From positions 5,809,501 through 5,873,500 of the forward strand of contig NZ_CP062229.1 of assembly GCF_024707545.1 (NCBI RefSeq): a DNA stretch of 64,000 bases. The letters run 5' to 3'. Of this stretch, positions 8,498-20,164 are shown in pieces. Position 1 is the stretch's first letter, and every line of letters begins with the position of its first letter. The position numbers were made by a program, and so were the translations under genes. A model generated the notes under the pieces. It did no database searches. It was not told the DNA's origin and saw only the letters and a list, made by a program, of their open reading frames with translations. This DNA is from Mesorhizobium onobrychidis. GTDB lineage: Bacteria; Pseudomonadota; Alphaproteobacteria; Rhizobiales; Rhizobiaceae.

Positions 8498-9643
8498 ATG
8501 TCGGAAATTTTGCCGGGGAGGATCGGCCGGGTTGTCCGCTCGATGCTTGGCGACCTGAAGGCGAACTTCACCGTCATGACGGCGCTGTGCGCACCGTTCG
8601 CGCTGGCGCTGGCCGCCTTCGCCATCGATGAAGGCTCGATCTATGTGGAGCGCCGGGAGGCTCAGTCGCTGGTCGATCTTGCGGCAATCACCGCCGCCTC
8701 CAACATCAACAACATTGAGGCCGCGGTGGTGACCACGCTCGGCGACAACGGAATGCCGGGTATCGTTGTTCAGAAGGCAGGGCAGACGATCGCCCCTGCC
8801 CTCGGAAAAACCGTCGTGTCGGTCACCGCCGGCCGATATTAACCAGAGTCGTCGCTCGGCGTCGACAAGCGCTCCGTCGGCATCGGCAATTCGAATCTCG
8901 GAGGCGGCACCACTCTCCTGGCCGTCAATCTTCCGCTGCATATCGAAGTGGCCTACGCCGAGGCCAAGCTGACCGACATCAGTTGCCCGACGGGGCGCCC
9001 GGACAGTTTGGAGGTTTCCATCGCTGCGCGCCCGGGCGTTGCCTCGCTGCATCTTGCCGCCAGCGACGCCGACAGCAGCCCCACCGCCTTTGCCGATTTC
9101 AGCAATCCACAGTCGTTCTCTAATGCCCAGATCGCGGCAGTGAGGCCACCAGCTTAATTCGTGTCTGCGCCGTGCGCACCACGGCGCCCTTCTCGCCGAT
9201 TGTCAGCCACGGCGAGAATTGCGCAGGTTCGCCGATGGCGATGGCAAGCGTGGTCGAGGCTTTTGCTCATTCCATTGCTGTCGGTGAACGGGTCTGCAGC
9301 GCTTGATATCACCAACAACGATCCGACGACATTGACCTTCAACAGCACCGAAATCGCCAACAAGACGATAAAGACCGCTTCTACGAAAAACCTGACGCAA
9401 TCCCTCACCACATCGCTTGTCGATGAACTGTCGCTCTCGATCAATGCGCTGGGACTAGGGCTGCTGAACGTAACCGCCCTGCTTGGAACGGTAAAGCCGG
9501 CGGTGATTGGGGCTCTGAACGCCGTGACGGCGCCGGTCGACGAATTGGTTTATAACGTGCTTGCGGCACTGGGCGTGCATGTCGGCGAGGCAGATGTCCG
9601 GGTTATGGGCGCGACTTGCGGGCGCTCCGTGCTCGTTCAATGA
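8498..9643 (+). pseudogene. TadG-like protein, degraded (nonsense codon plus two indels)
   Basis: Starts at ATG 8498 with a TadG-type N-terminus: short cytoplasmic part, TALCAPFALALAAFAIDEGS membrane segment, then ERREAQSLVDLAAITAAS. An in-frame TAA at 8840-8842 interrupts it, after which the same frame continues with recognisable sequence (PESSLGVDKRSVGIGN...). Near 9136 coding moves to the next frame (SLIRVCAVRTTAPFSPIVSH), and near 9277-9281 it moves back (NGSAALDITNNDP ... GEADVRVMGATCGRSVLVQ) and ends at 9643. The three parts together equal about 380 codons, the usual length of such proteins. The indels total about -3 nt. Genuine decay is likelier than sequencing error because three independent lesions are present. 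Confidence 0.8.
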
Positions 9644-9661
9644 GCTGACAAATGAGAGACA

Positions 9662-11287
9662 TCAGCCGTCTCGTCCGAGGAAGCAGCCCAAGGGCGGCAG
9701 CGACAGAATTTTTCCCTGCAAGGCGGCACCAGCGCCAAGATCGATCGTCTCTGCGACATCGATACCCTGCGGCAACGGCCATTTGGCCGGCTCCTCGGCG
9801 AAATTGAAAAGGCAGAGCAGCTTCTCGCCGCCGCCTTCGCGAATGAAGGCAAGCACATCGCCCTCGGCATCGAGAAAGCGGATCGAACCCTGTACCAGCG
9901 CGGCATGCTGCCTGCGCAACGCCAGGATCGCCCGGTAGCTGGCTAGAACCGACTTTGCCTCGCCGTTCTGGACATCGACCGCGCGGGCGCGATGGCTTTC
10001 CGGGATCGGAAGCCACGGCTTGCCTGTTGAAAACCCGGCGTTCTCGGTGCCTTTCTCCCAGACCATCGGCGTGCGGCATCCATCCCTGCCCTTGAATCCG
10101 GGCCAGAAGCGGATGCCGTATGGATCGCGCAGATCCTCGAACGCCAATTCGGCTTCCTCCAGCCCGAGCTCCTCGCCCTGATAGAGGCAGATCGATCCAC
10201 GCAGGCATGACAGCAGCGCGATCGAGAATTTCGCCACCACCTCCGGATTGCCGCCGGGCCTCGTCCAGCGCGTCACATGGCGAACGACATCGTGGTTGGA
10301 AAACGCCCAGCAGACCCAGCCGTCGGAGACAGCACTCTCGAACGCTTCGACGCATCTGCGCACGTGTGCGGCCGAGAATTGCGGTCCGAGCAGGTCGAAT
10401 GTGTAGCACATGTCGAGCTTGTCGCCGCCGCCGGTATAGGCGGCGAGCGTCTGCAACGAGCGGGTTTCGTCGCCAACCTCACCGACAGCGGCACGGCCCT
10501 CATATTCGTCGAGCAGCGCCCGAAAACGCTTGAGGAAAGCGAGGTTTTCGGGCTGCGTCTTGTCGAACAGATGCTCCTGATAGAGGTAGGGATTGGTTTC
10601 GGTGTTGGTGCCGGCAACGCTCGAAGCCAAAGGCGGATTGCTGCGCAGCCAGCGGTCATGGACATAGTAGTTGACCGTGTCGAGCCGAAAGCCGTCGACG
10701 CCGCGCTCCAGCCAAAACCGCACCGTTTCCAGCAAGGCGTCCTGAACCTCCGGATTGTGGAAATTGAGGTCCGGCTGGGAGGCGAGGAAATTGTGCATGT
10801 AGTATTGTCTGCGGGTCGCGTCCCACTCCCAGGCGGGGCCACCGAAGACCGACAGCCAGTTGTTGGGCGCGGTGCCGTCAGGCCTCGGATTGGCCCAGAC
10901 ATACCAGTCCGCCCTAGGGTTATCGCGGCTCGCGCGGCTTTCGACGAACCATTCATGCCGGTCGGACGAATGCGACAGGACCTGGTCGATAATGAGTTTC
11001 AGGCCGAGACGGTGCGCCTCGGCGACCACCGCGTCGAAATCCTCTGATGTGCCGAACATCGGATCGACGGCTGTATAGTCGGATACGTCGTAGCCCATAT
11101 CGGCCATCGGCGACTTGAAGAAGGGCGACAGCCAGACGGCGTCGGCGCCAAGCGATGCAACATGAGCCAGCCTTGAGGCAACGCCGCGCAGATCGCCGCT
11201 GCCGTCCCCTGTCGTGTCCTGAAAGGAGCGCGGGTAGATCTGGTAGATGACGCAGCCGCGCCACCACTCGGCGTTGTCACTTGCCAC
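9662..11287 (-). CDS. GH13 alpha-glucosidase (oligo-1,6-/alpha-1,4-glucosidase type)
   Basis: 541 residues, GTG start at 11287 with AAGGAG about 8 nt upstream. The start overlaps the glgX stop by 11 nt, so the two are coupled. TIM-barrel GH13 motifs: YQIYPRSFQDTTGDGSGDL at the N-terminus, GFRLDTVN with the nucleophile Asp203, AVGEVGDE with the acid/base Glu270, and FSNHDVVRH with Asp333. It likely hydrolyses maltose, maltodextrins or related alpha-glucosides to glucose. As the last gene of the glycogen operon it would process the short oligosaccharides released by GlgX. Sucrose- or trehalose-active relatives share the same fold, so substrate choice is uncertain. Confidence 0.88.
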   Translation of the reverse strand: MASDNAEWWRGCVIYQIYPRSFQDTTGDGSGDLRGVASRLAHVASLGADAVWLSPFFKSPMADMGYDVSDYTAVDPMFGTSEDFDAVVAEAHRLGLKLIIDQVLSHSSDRHEWFVESRASRDNPRADWYVWANPRPDGTAPNNWLSVFGGPAWEWDATRRQYYMHNFLASQPDLNFHNPEVQDALLETVRFWLERGVDGFRLDTVNYYVHDRWLRSNPPLASSVAGTNTETNPYLYQEHLFDKTQPENLAFLKRFRALLDEYEGRAAVGEVGDETRSLQTLAAYTGGGDKLDMCYTFDLLGPQFSAAHVRRCVEAFESAVSDGWVCWAFSNHDVVRHVTRWTRPGGNPEVVAKFSIALLSCLRGSICLYQGEELGLEEAELAFEDLRDPYGIRFWPGFKGRDGCRTPMVWEKGTENAGFSTGKPWLPIPESHRARAVDVQNGEAKSVLASYRAILALRRQHAALVQGSIRFLDAEGDVLAFIREGGGEKLLCLFNFAEEPAKWPLPQGIDVAETIDLGAGAALQGKILSLPPLGCFLGRDG

Positions 11288-13295
11288 CGCCGTTCTCCTT
11301 TATCTGAGGTTGCGCAGCTTTGTGTTCGATCATGAAAATCAGCGTTCGCCCTGGCACCGGCCGTGAAATTCCTGCTGCGCCGCCCGGTGTTTCGATGGCT
11401 GGCTCCCAGCGAAATCCGTCGCGCTCCGGCAGCGTGAACATACACGCCCGGCGATCGCCATTGATGACCACGGCAAGGCGGCAATCATCGCCGCCGAGCA
11501 TCATGACCAGGCGGTACCGCCCCGGATCGTGCCAGCCTGCCTCGTCGAGCGGCATGCCGGTTTCAGTGAGCCAGACGACGTCCGGTTTTTCTGATCCGGC
11601 GGGCGGCTCTCCGGTCAGGAAGCGCGTGTCGGAAAGCGCCGGCACGGAACGACGCATCGCGGCGAGCAAAACGGCGCATTGTTCCAGCGCCTGGTCGCGC
11701 CCGGCCCAGTCGAGCCAGGTGATCTCGTTGTCCTGCGCATAGGCGTTGTTGTTGCCCTTCTGGGTGCGGCCGAATTCGTCTCCGGCCGTCAGCATGATCG
11801 TGCCGCGTGAGGCAAACAGCGTGGCCAGCAGCGCACACTGGTCATCGAAACGGGCCGTAACGATCGCCCGGTCGCCGGTCTCACCCTCGACGCCATTGTT
11901 CCAGGACAAGTTGTCGTCGTGGCCATCGCGGTTCTCCTCGCCATTGGCCTCGTTATGCTTGTGCTCGTAGACAACGATGTCGGCCAGCGTCATGCCGTCA
12001 TGCGCGGCGATGAAATTGACGCTGCGGCTCGTCTGCTGGCCTGCCTTGGCAAACACGTCGGACGAGCCGGCAAGCCGGGTCGCCAGCGCGCCGACCATGC
12101 CGCTATCGCCGCGCCAGAAGCGGCGGATGTCGTCGCGATATCTGTCGTTCCATTCGAGGAAGGGCGGCGGAAAATTGCCAAGCTGATAGCCGTCCGGGCC
12201 GATATCCCAGGGCTCGGCGATTAGCACCCGGCCGCCGAGGACCGGATCGTTCCGAATAGCCCTCAGCAACGGTGCCGCAGCGTCGAACACGCCATCGACC
12301 CGACCCAGAATGGGCGCCAGATCGAAGCGAAAACCGTCGACGCCGGCATGGCAGACAAAGTGACGAAGCGTGTCGAGGACCATTTCCTGGACGACCGGAT
12401 GATCGCAAGCGACGGTGTTGCCGGTGCCGGTGTCGTTAGCCAAGCTGCCGTCCGGCCAATGCCGGTAGTAGGCGCGGCTGTCGAGGCCGCGCAGCGACAG
12501 CGTCGGCCCAAGCCTGTCGCTTTCGCCGGTGTGGTTGAAGACAAGATCGAGGATGACGCCGATGCCGGCCGCACGCAGCGTGGCAACCGTCTGCCGCAAT
12601 TCCGCGAGACCGCCGGGCGCGAGGCGCGGATCGAGCGCCATGAAGGTCACGGGATTGTAGCCCCAGGCATTACGCAGCCCGAGCGCCGGCAAATGCCGCT
12701 CATCGATCGATGCCGTCGCCGGCATCAGTTCAACCGCCCCGACTCCGAGCTTTTTCAGGTGCTCGACGATAGCCGGATGGGCCAGCGCTGCAATCGTCCC
12801 GCGCTGGGGCTTCGGGATGTCCGGATGTAGCATGGTGAAGGCGCGCACCGGCACTTCGTAGATCAGACCACCGGGCTGGAATAGCGCCGGCAAGGCAGGC
12901 ACCGGTTGCGGCAGGGTGGCGGCAATCGCCTTCGGCAGCAGCGGCGCGATATCGGTCCCCTCGCCCCGTCGTGCGGCGAGCCGGCCGTCATAGACATAGG
13001 GCGTGTCGATCTCGACGGCATAGGGGTCGACCAGAAGCTTGTCGGGATCGAACCAGAGCCCTTGCTCGGGCGCATAGTCGCCATCGGCGCGAAACCCGTA
13101 TCGAGTGCCGGCAGCGAGGCCGGCAACGAAAAGCGCGTGCACGCCCTCGCCTTCCGGCTGGAGTTCGAGCCGGTCGATCTCCCTGTTACCCTGCTCATCG
13201 AAGATCGAGACCCAGATGCGCCGAGCCGACGAGGACCATGCGGCGAAGCGAATGCCTTCTTTGGTGATGGTTGCGCCGAGCTGGCTCACGCGCAC
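11277..13295 (-). CDS. glgX: Glycogen debranching enzyme GlgX
   Basis: 672 residues. N-terminal carbohydrate-binding module 48, about residues 10-100 ([21 protein letters not shown]), then a GH13 isoamylase-type barrel: [20 protein letters not shown] (nucleophile Asp), LIAEPWDIG (acid/base Glu) and [15 protein letters not shown]. Cuts alpha-1,6 branches of phosphorylase-limit glycogen. The start taken is GTG 13295 (GTG-CGC-GTG-AGC); a second GTG six bases on is equally possible and neither has a strong ribosome site. It is separated from pgm by 214 bp that hold a palindromic repeat, so its expression may be uncoupled from the upstream genes. Confidence 0.94.
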   Translation of the reverse strand: MRVSQLGATITKEGIRFAAWSSSARRIWVSIFDEQGNREIDRLELQPEGEGVHALFVAGLAAGTRYGFRADGDYAPEQGLWFDPDKLLVDPYAVEIDTPYVYDGRLAARRGEGTDIAPLLPKAIAATLPQPVPALPALFQPGGLIYEVPVRAFTMLHPDIPKPQRGTIAALAHPAIVEHLKKLGVGAVELMPATASIDERHLPALGLRNAWGYNPVTFMALDPRLAPGGLAELRQTVATLRAAGIGVILDLVFNHTGESDRLGPTLSLRGLDSRAYYRHWPDGSLANDTGTGNTVACDHPVVQEMVLDTLRHFVCHAGVDGFRFDLAPILGRVDGVFDAAAPLLRAIRNDPVLGGRVLIAEPWDIGPDGYQLGNFPPPFLEWNDRYRDDIRRFWRGDSGMVGALATRLAGSSDVFAKAGQQTSRSVNFIAAHDGMTLADIVVYEHKHNEANGEENRDGHDDNLSWNNGVEGETGDRAIVTARFDDQCALLATLFASRGTIMLTAGDEFGRTQKGNNNAYAQDNEITWLDWAGRDQALEQCAVLLAAMRRSVPALSDTRFLTGEPPAGSEKPDVVWLTETGMPLDEAGWHDPGRYRLVMMLGGDDCRLAVVINGDRRACMFTLPERDGFRWEPAIETPGGAAGISRPVPGRTLIFMIEHKAAQPQIKENGGGK

Positions 13296-13344
13296 TCACA
13301 ACAGCAGATCGTAGACGGTTTGAAGCGTTGGCAAGTTGGCTCCC

Positions 13345-13489
13345 CCTTCTCCCCTTGTTGTGGGAGAAGGTGTCGCCGAAGGCGACGGATGAGGGGTGCT
13401 CCAGCCTGGCACCTACGGCGATCCGTCCAACGCCCCTCATCCGTCTCGGCGCTACGCGCCAATCCACCTTCTCCCACAAGGGGAGAAGG
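13345..13489. repeat. Rhizobial-type inverted repeat between pgm and glgX
   Basis: Outer arms CCTTCTCCCC (13345) and GGGGAGAAGG (ending 13489) are complementary, and each arm is itself a hairpin of the pattern CTTCTCCC-ACAAGG-GGAGAAG. An inner pair GATGAGGGG / CCCCTCATC brackets the centre. The left arm contains the core TGTCGCCGAAGGCGAC, which recurs in the repeat at 30202-30378. This is a RIME-like mobile palindrome of the kind found many times per rhizobial genome. Confidence 0.85.
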
Positions 13490-13509
13490 AAAGGCGCGCC
13501 GCGTCAGCC

Positions 13510-15141
<1,632 letters not shown>

Positions 15142-16587
15142 TCAGACAGCCCTTTTCGAAAGCAGCAAGCGATAGAGTTCAAGGTATTTTTCTGCGCTTT
15201 TATCCCACGACACATCGGCCTTCATGCCTTGCCGCTGCATCGAGGTCCAGATCGTGGGGTTGGCGTGCGCCTCGACCAGCCGGCGGATGGCGTGCAGCAA
15301 GGCGCCGGCATCGGCGGGTGCGAACTGGAAGCCGGTCGCCACACCTGCCGAAACGGCCGCTTCATTGGCGTCGATGAGGGTGTCGGCAAGGCCGCCGGTG
15401 CGGGCGACGACCGGCACGCAGCCATAGCGCAGGCCATAAAGCTGCGTCAGCCCGCAAGGCTCGAAGCGCGACGGGATGACGATGGCGTCACAGCCACCCT
15501 GCATGGTATGGGAAAGCGCCTCGTCGTAACCGACGACGACGCCGATGCGACCGCGATGGCGGGCGGCGGCGGCCAGCAGCGCACCTTCGAGGCCGGCATC
15601 GCCCGACCCCAGGATCGCCAGGCGCGCACCCCTGGCAACGATCCCGTCGACGGCCGCTGCCAGTATGTCCATGCCCTTCTGCCAGGTGAGCCGGCTGATG
15701 ACGCAGACGATCGGACTGTCGTCGCGGTCGAGATTGAAACGATCCTCGACGGCGGTCCGGTTGGAGTGCCGCGCCTTCAATGTCTTGGCCGTGTAGTTGG
15801 AGACCAGATGCTTGTCGGTTTCAGGGTTCCATATCTCGGTGTCGATGCCGTTGACGATGCCATAAAGATCGACGGACCGCATATTGACGAGGCCATCGAG
15901 CCCCATGCCGAATTCCGGCGAGCGGATCTCCTGCGCATAAGTCGGGCTGACCGTGGTGATGGCCCAGGCGGCCTGCAGGCCGGCCTTGAGGAAACCGACG
16001 CCGCCGTAATATTCGACACCGTCGAGCGCCATGGCCGCCGCCGGCAAGCCAAGCTCGCCAAAGATGCCGGCGCCAAACTGACCTTGGAAAGCGAGGTTAT
16101 GGACGGTGATCATCGACGGCGTGCCGACCGCCTTGCCGAAGCGCATGTAGGCCAGCGTCATCGCCGATTGCCAGTCATGGGCATGGACGATATCCGGCTG
16201 GTAGCCCGAGATGGCGCCGCCGGCGATGTCGCCGCCAACCTGGCTCAAGGCCGCGAAACGCCGCCAATTGTCCGGCCAGTCGGCGCCGGTAGCATTGCCA
16301 TAGGGACCGCCGGGGCGATCGAACAGATGCTGCGCGTCGAGCACGAACAGGTCGAGCCCGGCAATCTGGACGGCATGGACCGAAGCCTTGCCGCCTTGCA
16401 GCAGCGGATATTGGTGAACGGGTTTTTTCTTCTTGAAGGCATCCATCACCTGGGGATAGCCGGGAACAAGCGTGCGCATCGTCACGCCCTTGCCCGCCAA
16501 CGCGATGGGTAACGCGCCGGTCACGTCGGCAAGCCCGCCAGTCTTGATAAGAGGGAAAATTTCGGGCGTGACCGACAGAACCTGCAT
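15142..16587 (-). CDS. glgA: Glycogen synthase (ADP-glucose dependent)
   Basis: 481 residues, GT5 family. N-terminal ADP-glucose site [13 protein letters not shown] (residues 16-28); C-terminal E-x7-E type donor site [18 protein letters not shown] followed by [11 protein letters not shown]. Adds glucose from ADP-glucose to the non-reducing ends of glycogen in the cytoplasm. The start follows the glgC stop by 3 nt (TAA-TGA-ATG), so it is probably translated by coupling. Confidence 0.96.
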   Translation of the reverse strand: MQVLSVTPEIFPLIKTGGLADVTGALPIALAGKGVTMRTLVPGYPQVMDAFKKKKPVHQYPLLQGGKASVHAVQIAGLDLFVLDAQHLFDRPGGPYGNATGADWPDNWRRFAALSQVGGDIAGGAISGYQPDIVHAHDWQSAMTLAYMRFGKAVGTPSMITVHNLAFQGQFGAGIFGELGLPAAAMALDGVEYYGGVGFLKAGLQAAWAITTVSPTYAQEIRSPEFGMGLDGLVNMRSVDLYGIVNGIDTEIWNPETDKHLVSNYTAKTLKARHSNRTAVEDRFNLDRDDSPIVCVISRLTWQKGMDILAAAVDGIVARGARLAILGSGDAGLEGALLAAAARHRGRIGVVVGYDEALSHTMQGGCDAIVIPSRFEPCGLTQLYGLRYGCVPVVARTGGLADTLIDANEAAVSAGVATGFQFAPADAGALLHAIRRLVEAHANPTIWTSMQRQGMKADVSWDKSAEKYLELYRLLLSKRAV

Positions 16588-16590
16588 TCA

Positions 16591-17856
16591 TTACAATCCC
16601 AGCTTGTCGATCATGGCCTGCGTGACGAGGCAGATGCCCTTTTCGGAAACGCGGAAGCGCTTGGCGTCGAGAGCGGGATCCTCGCCGACCACGAGCCCTT
16701 CCGGTATCCTTACGCCATGATCGATCACCACGCGCTTCAATCTTGCGTTCCGGCCGACGTGGCAGTCGGGCAGCATGACGACTTCCTCGAGCGTCGAATA
16801 GGAATTGATGCGCGCGCCGGTGAAGATCAGGCTTCGCTTCAGCGAAGCACCAGAGACGATGCAATCACCTGAGACGAGCGAGGATACCGCAGAGCCGCGG
16901 CGGCCGTCCTCGTCATGCACGAACTTTGCCGGCGGCTTCAGTTCGGCATAGGTCCAGATCGGCCAGTCGCGGTCGTAGAGGTCAAGCTCCGGCGTGATGT
17001 CGGTCAGGTCGATATTGGCTTCCCAATAGGCGTCAACTGTTCCGACATCGCGCCAGTAGGCCTCGTTCTCTGCGGTCGAGCGCACGCAGGACTTGGCGAA
17101 GCGATGGGCGATCGCCTTCCCGTGCTCGACGACATAGGGGATGATGTCCTTGCCGAAGTCGCGGCTTGAGCCAGGTTCGGCCGCGTCGCGGCGCAGTTGC
17201 TCCATCAGGAACTTGGTCTTGAACACGTAGATGCCCATCGAGGCCAGGGCAAAATCCGGCTTGTCGGGAATGCCGGGCGGATCGGCGGGTTTCTCGATGA
17301 AGGAGATGATGGTGTCCTTCTTGTCGACATGCATGACGCCGAAGCCGGTCGCCTCCATGCGCGGCACTTCGAGGCAGCCGACGGTGACGTCGGCGCCGGC
17401 GTCGACATGCTGGCGAAGCATCAGTTCGTAATCCATCTTGTAGACGTGATCGCCGGCGAGGATGACCATGTATTCGGGGCCGTAGGCCTCGATGATGTCG
17501 ATGTTCTGGTAGACGGCATCGGCCGTCCCCTCATACCATTGCGTTTCCGATACGCGCTGGCTGGCCGGCAGGATGTCGAAGCTCTCGTTGCGCTCGGGCC
17601 GCAGGAAGTTCCAGCCGCGCTGCAGGTGGCGGATCAGCGAGTGTGCCTTGTACTGGGTGGCGACGCCGAGGCGGCGAATACCGGAATTGAGCGCGTTGGA
17701 GAGCGCAAAATCGATGATGCGCGTCTTGCCACCGAAATAGACCGCGGGCTTGGCGCGCCGGTCGGTCAACTCCCTCAGGCGGCTGCCACGGCCGCCGGCC
17801 AGAACATAGGCCATGGCATCGCGCGCCAGCGGCTGGGTCCGTTTTATCTCTGCCAT
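16591..17856 (-). CDS. glgC: Glucose-1-phosphate adenylyltransferase
   Basis: 421 residues with a strong ribosome site (GGGAGG, 8 nt before ATG 17856). Makes ADP-glucose from ATP and Glc-1-P, the committed step of bacterial glycogen synthesis. N-terminal nucleotidyltransferase signature [20 protein letters not shown], then [11 protein letters not shown] (catalytic Asp region) and [10 protein letters not shown] (Glc-1-P-binding Lys region). The C-terminal left-handed beta-helix spans about residues 300-400. The allosteric effector class, expected to be fructose-6-phosphate and pyruvate in rhizobia, cannot be read directly. Confidence 0.96.
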   Translation of the reverse strand: MAEIKRTQPLARDAMAYVLAGGRGSRLRELTDRRAKPAVYFGGKTRIIDFALSNALNSGIRRLGVATQYKAHSLIRHLQRGWNFLRPERNESFDILPASQRVSETQWYEGTADAVYQNIDIIEAYGPEYMVILAGDHVYKMDYELMLRQHVDAGADVTVGCLEVPRMEATGFGVMHVDKKDTIISFIEKPADPPGIPDKPDFALASMGIYVFKTKFLMEQLRRDAAEPGSSRDFGKDIIPYVVEHGKAIAHRFAKSCVRSTAENEAYWRDVGTVDAYWEANIDLTDITPELDLYDRDWPIWTYAELKPPAKFVHDEDGRRGSAVSSLVSGDCIVSGASLKRSLIFTGARINSYSTLEEVVMLPDCHVGRNARLKRVVIDHGVRIPEGLVVGEDPALDAKRFRVSEKGICLVTQAMIDKLGL

Positions 17857-17892
17857 TTTTATCCTCCCAAGTTACGCGCTGCGAGACATCGC

Positions 17893-20106
17893 TCAGTCCG
17901 GAGCAAGTTCGAGCATGATCGTCGACAGCGGCGGCAACAGCATCGTCGCCGAGATGCCTCCTCCTTCCGCCCGAGCCTCGACGGCACCGCCATTGCCCTT
18001 GCCGGAACCGCCATAGTCGGTGGCGTCCGTGTTGATGATCTCGCGCCATCTTCCAGCCGTCGGCAACGGCACGCGATAATCATCACGCGGCACCGGTGTG
18101 AAATTGGAGATGACGGCGACCGGGTTTCCGCCCGGCGCGCTGCGCAGCCAGGCAAAGACAGAGTTCGCGCTATCGTCGACGATCAGCCAGGAAAAGCCCT
18201 CCGGCTCGCAATCGCGCGCATGCAACGCCGGGCGTGAGCGGTAGAGATAGTTGAGATCGCGCACCGTCTGCCAGACGCCGCGATGGGCCCGGAAATCGAG
18301 CAGGTTCCAGTCGAGTGCGCGCGCCTCGCTCCACTCGCGGCGCTGGGCGAATTCCTGCCCCATGAACAACAGCTTCTTGCCGGGGTAGCCCCACATGAAG
18401 GCGTAGTAGGCGCGCAGCGTCGCGAATTTCTGCCAGTCGTCGCCGGCCATCTTGCTAAGCAGCGTCCCCTTGCCGTGCACGACCTCGTCATGGGAGAGCG
18501 GCAGCACGAAATTCTCTGAGAAGGCGTAGACCAGACCGAAGGTGATGTCGCCGTGGTGATGCTTGCGAAAAATCGGCTCTTTGGAGAAATACTCCAGCGT
18601 GTCGTGCATGAAGCCCATGTTCCACTTGAAGCCGAAACCCAGCCCGCCCTCATGCACCGGCTGCGAAACTTTTGGCCATGAGGTCGATTCCTCGGCGATC
18701 GTCATCACACCCGGATGATGGCCGTAGACTTCCTTGTTCATCCTCTGGAGGAAGCTGACCGCCTCAAGGTTTTCGCGCCCACCTTTTTCGTTGGGAATCC
18801 ATTCGCCGGCCTTTCGCGAATAGTCGAGGTAGAGCATCGAGGCGACGGCATCGACGCGCAAACCGTCGACATGGTATTTCTCGGCCCAAAATAGCGCGTT
18901 GTTGACCAGGAACGAGACCACCTCGCGCCGGCCGAAATTGTAGATCGCGGTGTTCCAGTCGGGATGGAAGCCCTTGCGCGGGTCGGCATGCTCATAGAGC
19001 GCGGTGCCGTCGAAATTGGCCAGGCCATGCGCGTCCACCGGAAAATGCGCCGGCACCCAGTCGAGGATGACGCCGATGCCGGCGCGGTGGGCGCCGTCGA
19101 CGAACCGGGCAAAACCGTCCGGGTCGCCGAAGCGGGCCGACGGCGCGTAGAGGCCAGTCGTCTGGTAACCCCAGGACGGGTCATAGGGATGCTCGGAGAT
19201 CGGCATGAATTCGATATGGGTGAAGCCCGTGTCGACGACGTACGGGATCAGCCGGCCGGCAAGCTCGTCCCATGACAGGAAGCTGCCGTCGTCGTGAAGC
19301 TGCCAGGAGCCGGCGTGGACCTCGTAGATCGACATCGCCTCGCGCCTGGGATCGGCGTTGCGCCAGAAATTGCGGTGCGCTTCGTCACCCCATTGATGCG
19401 CCGGCGGAAGCGCCGTCACCGAAGCGGTGGCCGGGCGCAGTTCGGACTTGAAAGCGAACGGGTCGGCCTTCAGCGGGAGTCTCACGCCATCGGGCCCGAT
19501 GATCTCGTATTTGTAGGGCCGGCCGGCGCCGATGTCGGGAATGAACAACTCCCAGATGCCGGTGTCGCGGCGGACGCGCATCGTATGCCTGCGACCGTCC
19601 CATTCGTTGAAGTCGCCGACCACCGAAACGCGCCTTGCATTGGGCGCCCAGACGGCGAAATGCACGCCGGACGCACCCTCGTGATCGATGAGATGCGCAC
19701 CAAGCTTGTCGAACAGCCTGAGGTGCGAACCTTCGGCGATGTAATAGTCGTCCAGCGGACCGAGCACCGGACCGAACGAATAGGGATCGGTCAGCCACCA
19801 GTCACCGCCGGCATTGCGCGCGTGATAGCGCAACGGCTGACGCTTTTTGAGCGACAGGCTGCCCTCGAAGAAGCCGCCTTCGTCGCGCCTGGAGAGTTCG
19901 CCCGCTTTCTTGCCGGTCAGCGTATAGGCAGTGACGAACTCGGCATGAGGGACGAAGCAGCGGGCGACAAAGCCCTTGTCAACCTCGTGCACACCGAGGA
20001 CAGCGAAAGGATCACCATGCGTGCCGGCGACAATTGCCGCGACATCACCGGCTGACGCCAGTCCATCCGGCCCGCTTGTCGCAGCGGTCGCGCGCGGCTT
20101 CCTCAT
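17893..20106 (-). CDS. glgB: 1,4-alpha-glucan branching enzyme
   Basis: 737 residues from ATG 20106 (GGGAGGG about 11 nt upstream). Organisation: N1 module, about residues 20-110; CBM48, about 130-220 (HFAVWAPNARRVSVVGDFN); then the GH13 barrel with DWVPAHFPVDAHGL, GLRVDAVASMLYLDYSR (nucleophile Asp), MTIAEESTSWP (acid/base Glu) and PLSHDEVVHGKGTLL. Introduces alpha-1,6 branches into glycogen. It lies 58 nt after glgP and 36 nt before glgC. Confidence 0.96.
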   Translation of the reverse strand: MRKPRATAATSGPDGLASAGDVAAIVAGTHGDPFAVLGVHEVDKGFVARCFVPHAEFVTAYTLTGKKAGELSRRDEGGFFEGSLSLKKRQPLRYHARNAGGDWWLTDPYSFGPVLGPLDDYYIAEGSHLRLFDKLGAHLIDHEGASGVHFAVWAPNARRVSVVGDFNEWDGRRHTMRVRRDTGIWELFIPDIGAGRPYKYEIIGPDGVRLPLKADPFAFKSELRPATASVTALPPAHQWGDEAHRNFWRNADPRREAMSIYEVHAGSWQLHDDGSFLSWDELAGRLIPYVVDTGFTHIEFMPISEHPYDPSWGYQTTGLYAPSARFGDPDGFARFVDGAHRAGIGVILDWVPAHFPVDAHGLANFDGTALYEHADPRKGFHPDWNTAIYNFGRREVVSFLVNNALFWAEKYHVDGLRVDAVASMLYLDYSRKAGEWIPNEKGGRENLEAVSFLQRMNKEVYGHHPGVMTIAEESTSWPKVSQPVHEGGLGFGFKWNMGFMHDTLEYFSKEPIFRKHHHGDITFGLVYAFSENFVLPLSHDEVVHGKGTLLSKMAGDDWQKFATLRAYYAFMWGYPGKKLLFMGQEFAQRREWSEARALDWNLLDFRAHRGVWQTVRDLNYLYRSRPALHARDCEPEGFSWLIVDDSANSVFAWLRSAPGGNPVAVISNFTPVPRDDYRVPLPTAGRWREIINTDATDYGGSGKGNGGAVEARAEGGGISATMLLPPLSTIMLELAPD

Positions 20107-20164
20107 CAGGCAGTGACCCTCCCCGGCACCCGGACCACGTTGTTCATGGCCTCATGCAATCATA

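Noticed and set aside
8498..8842. Short 114-residue TadG variant as a real full-length protein
   Set aside because: The same frame continues with TadG sequence immediately after the stop, so it is a truncation rather than a natural short form.
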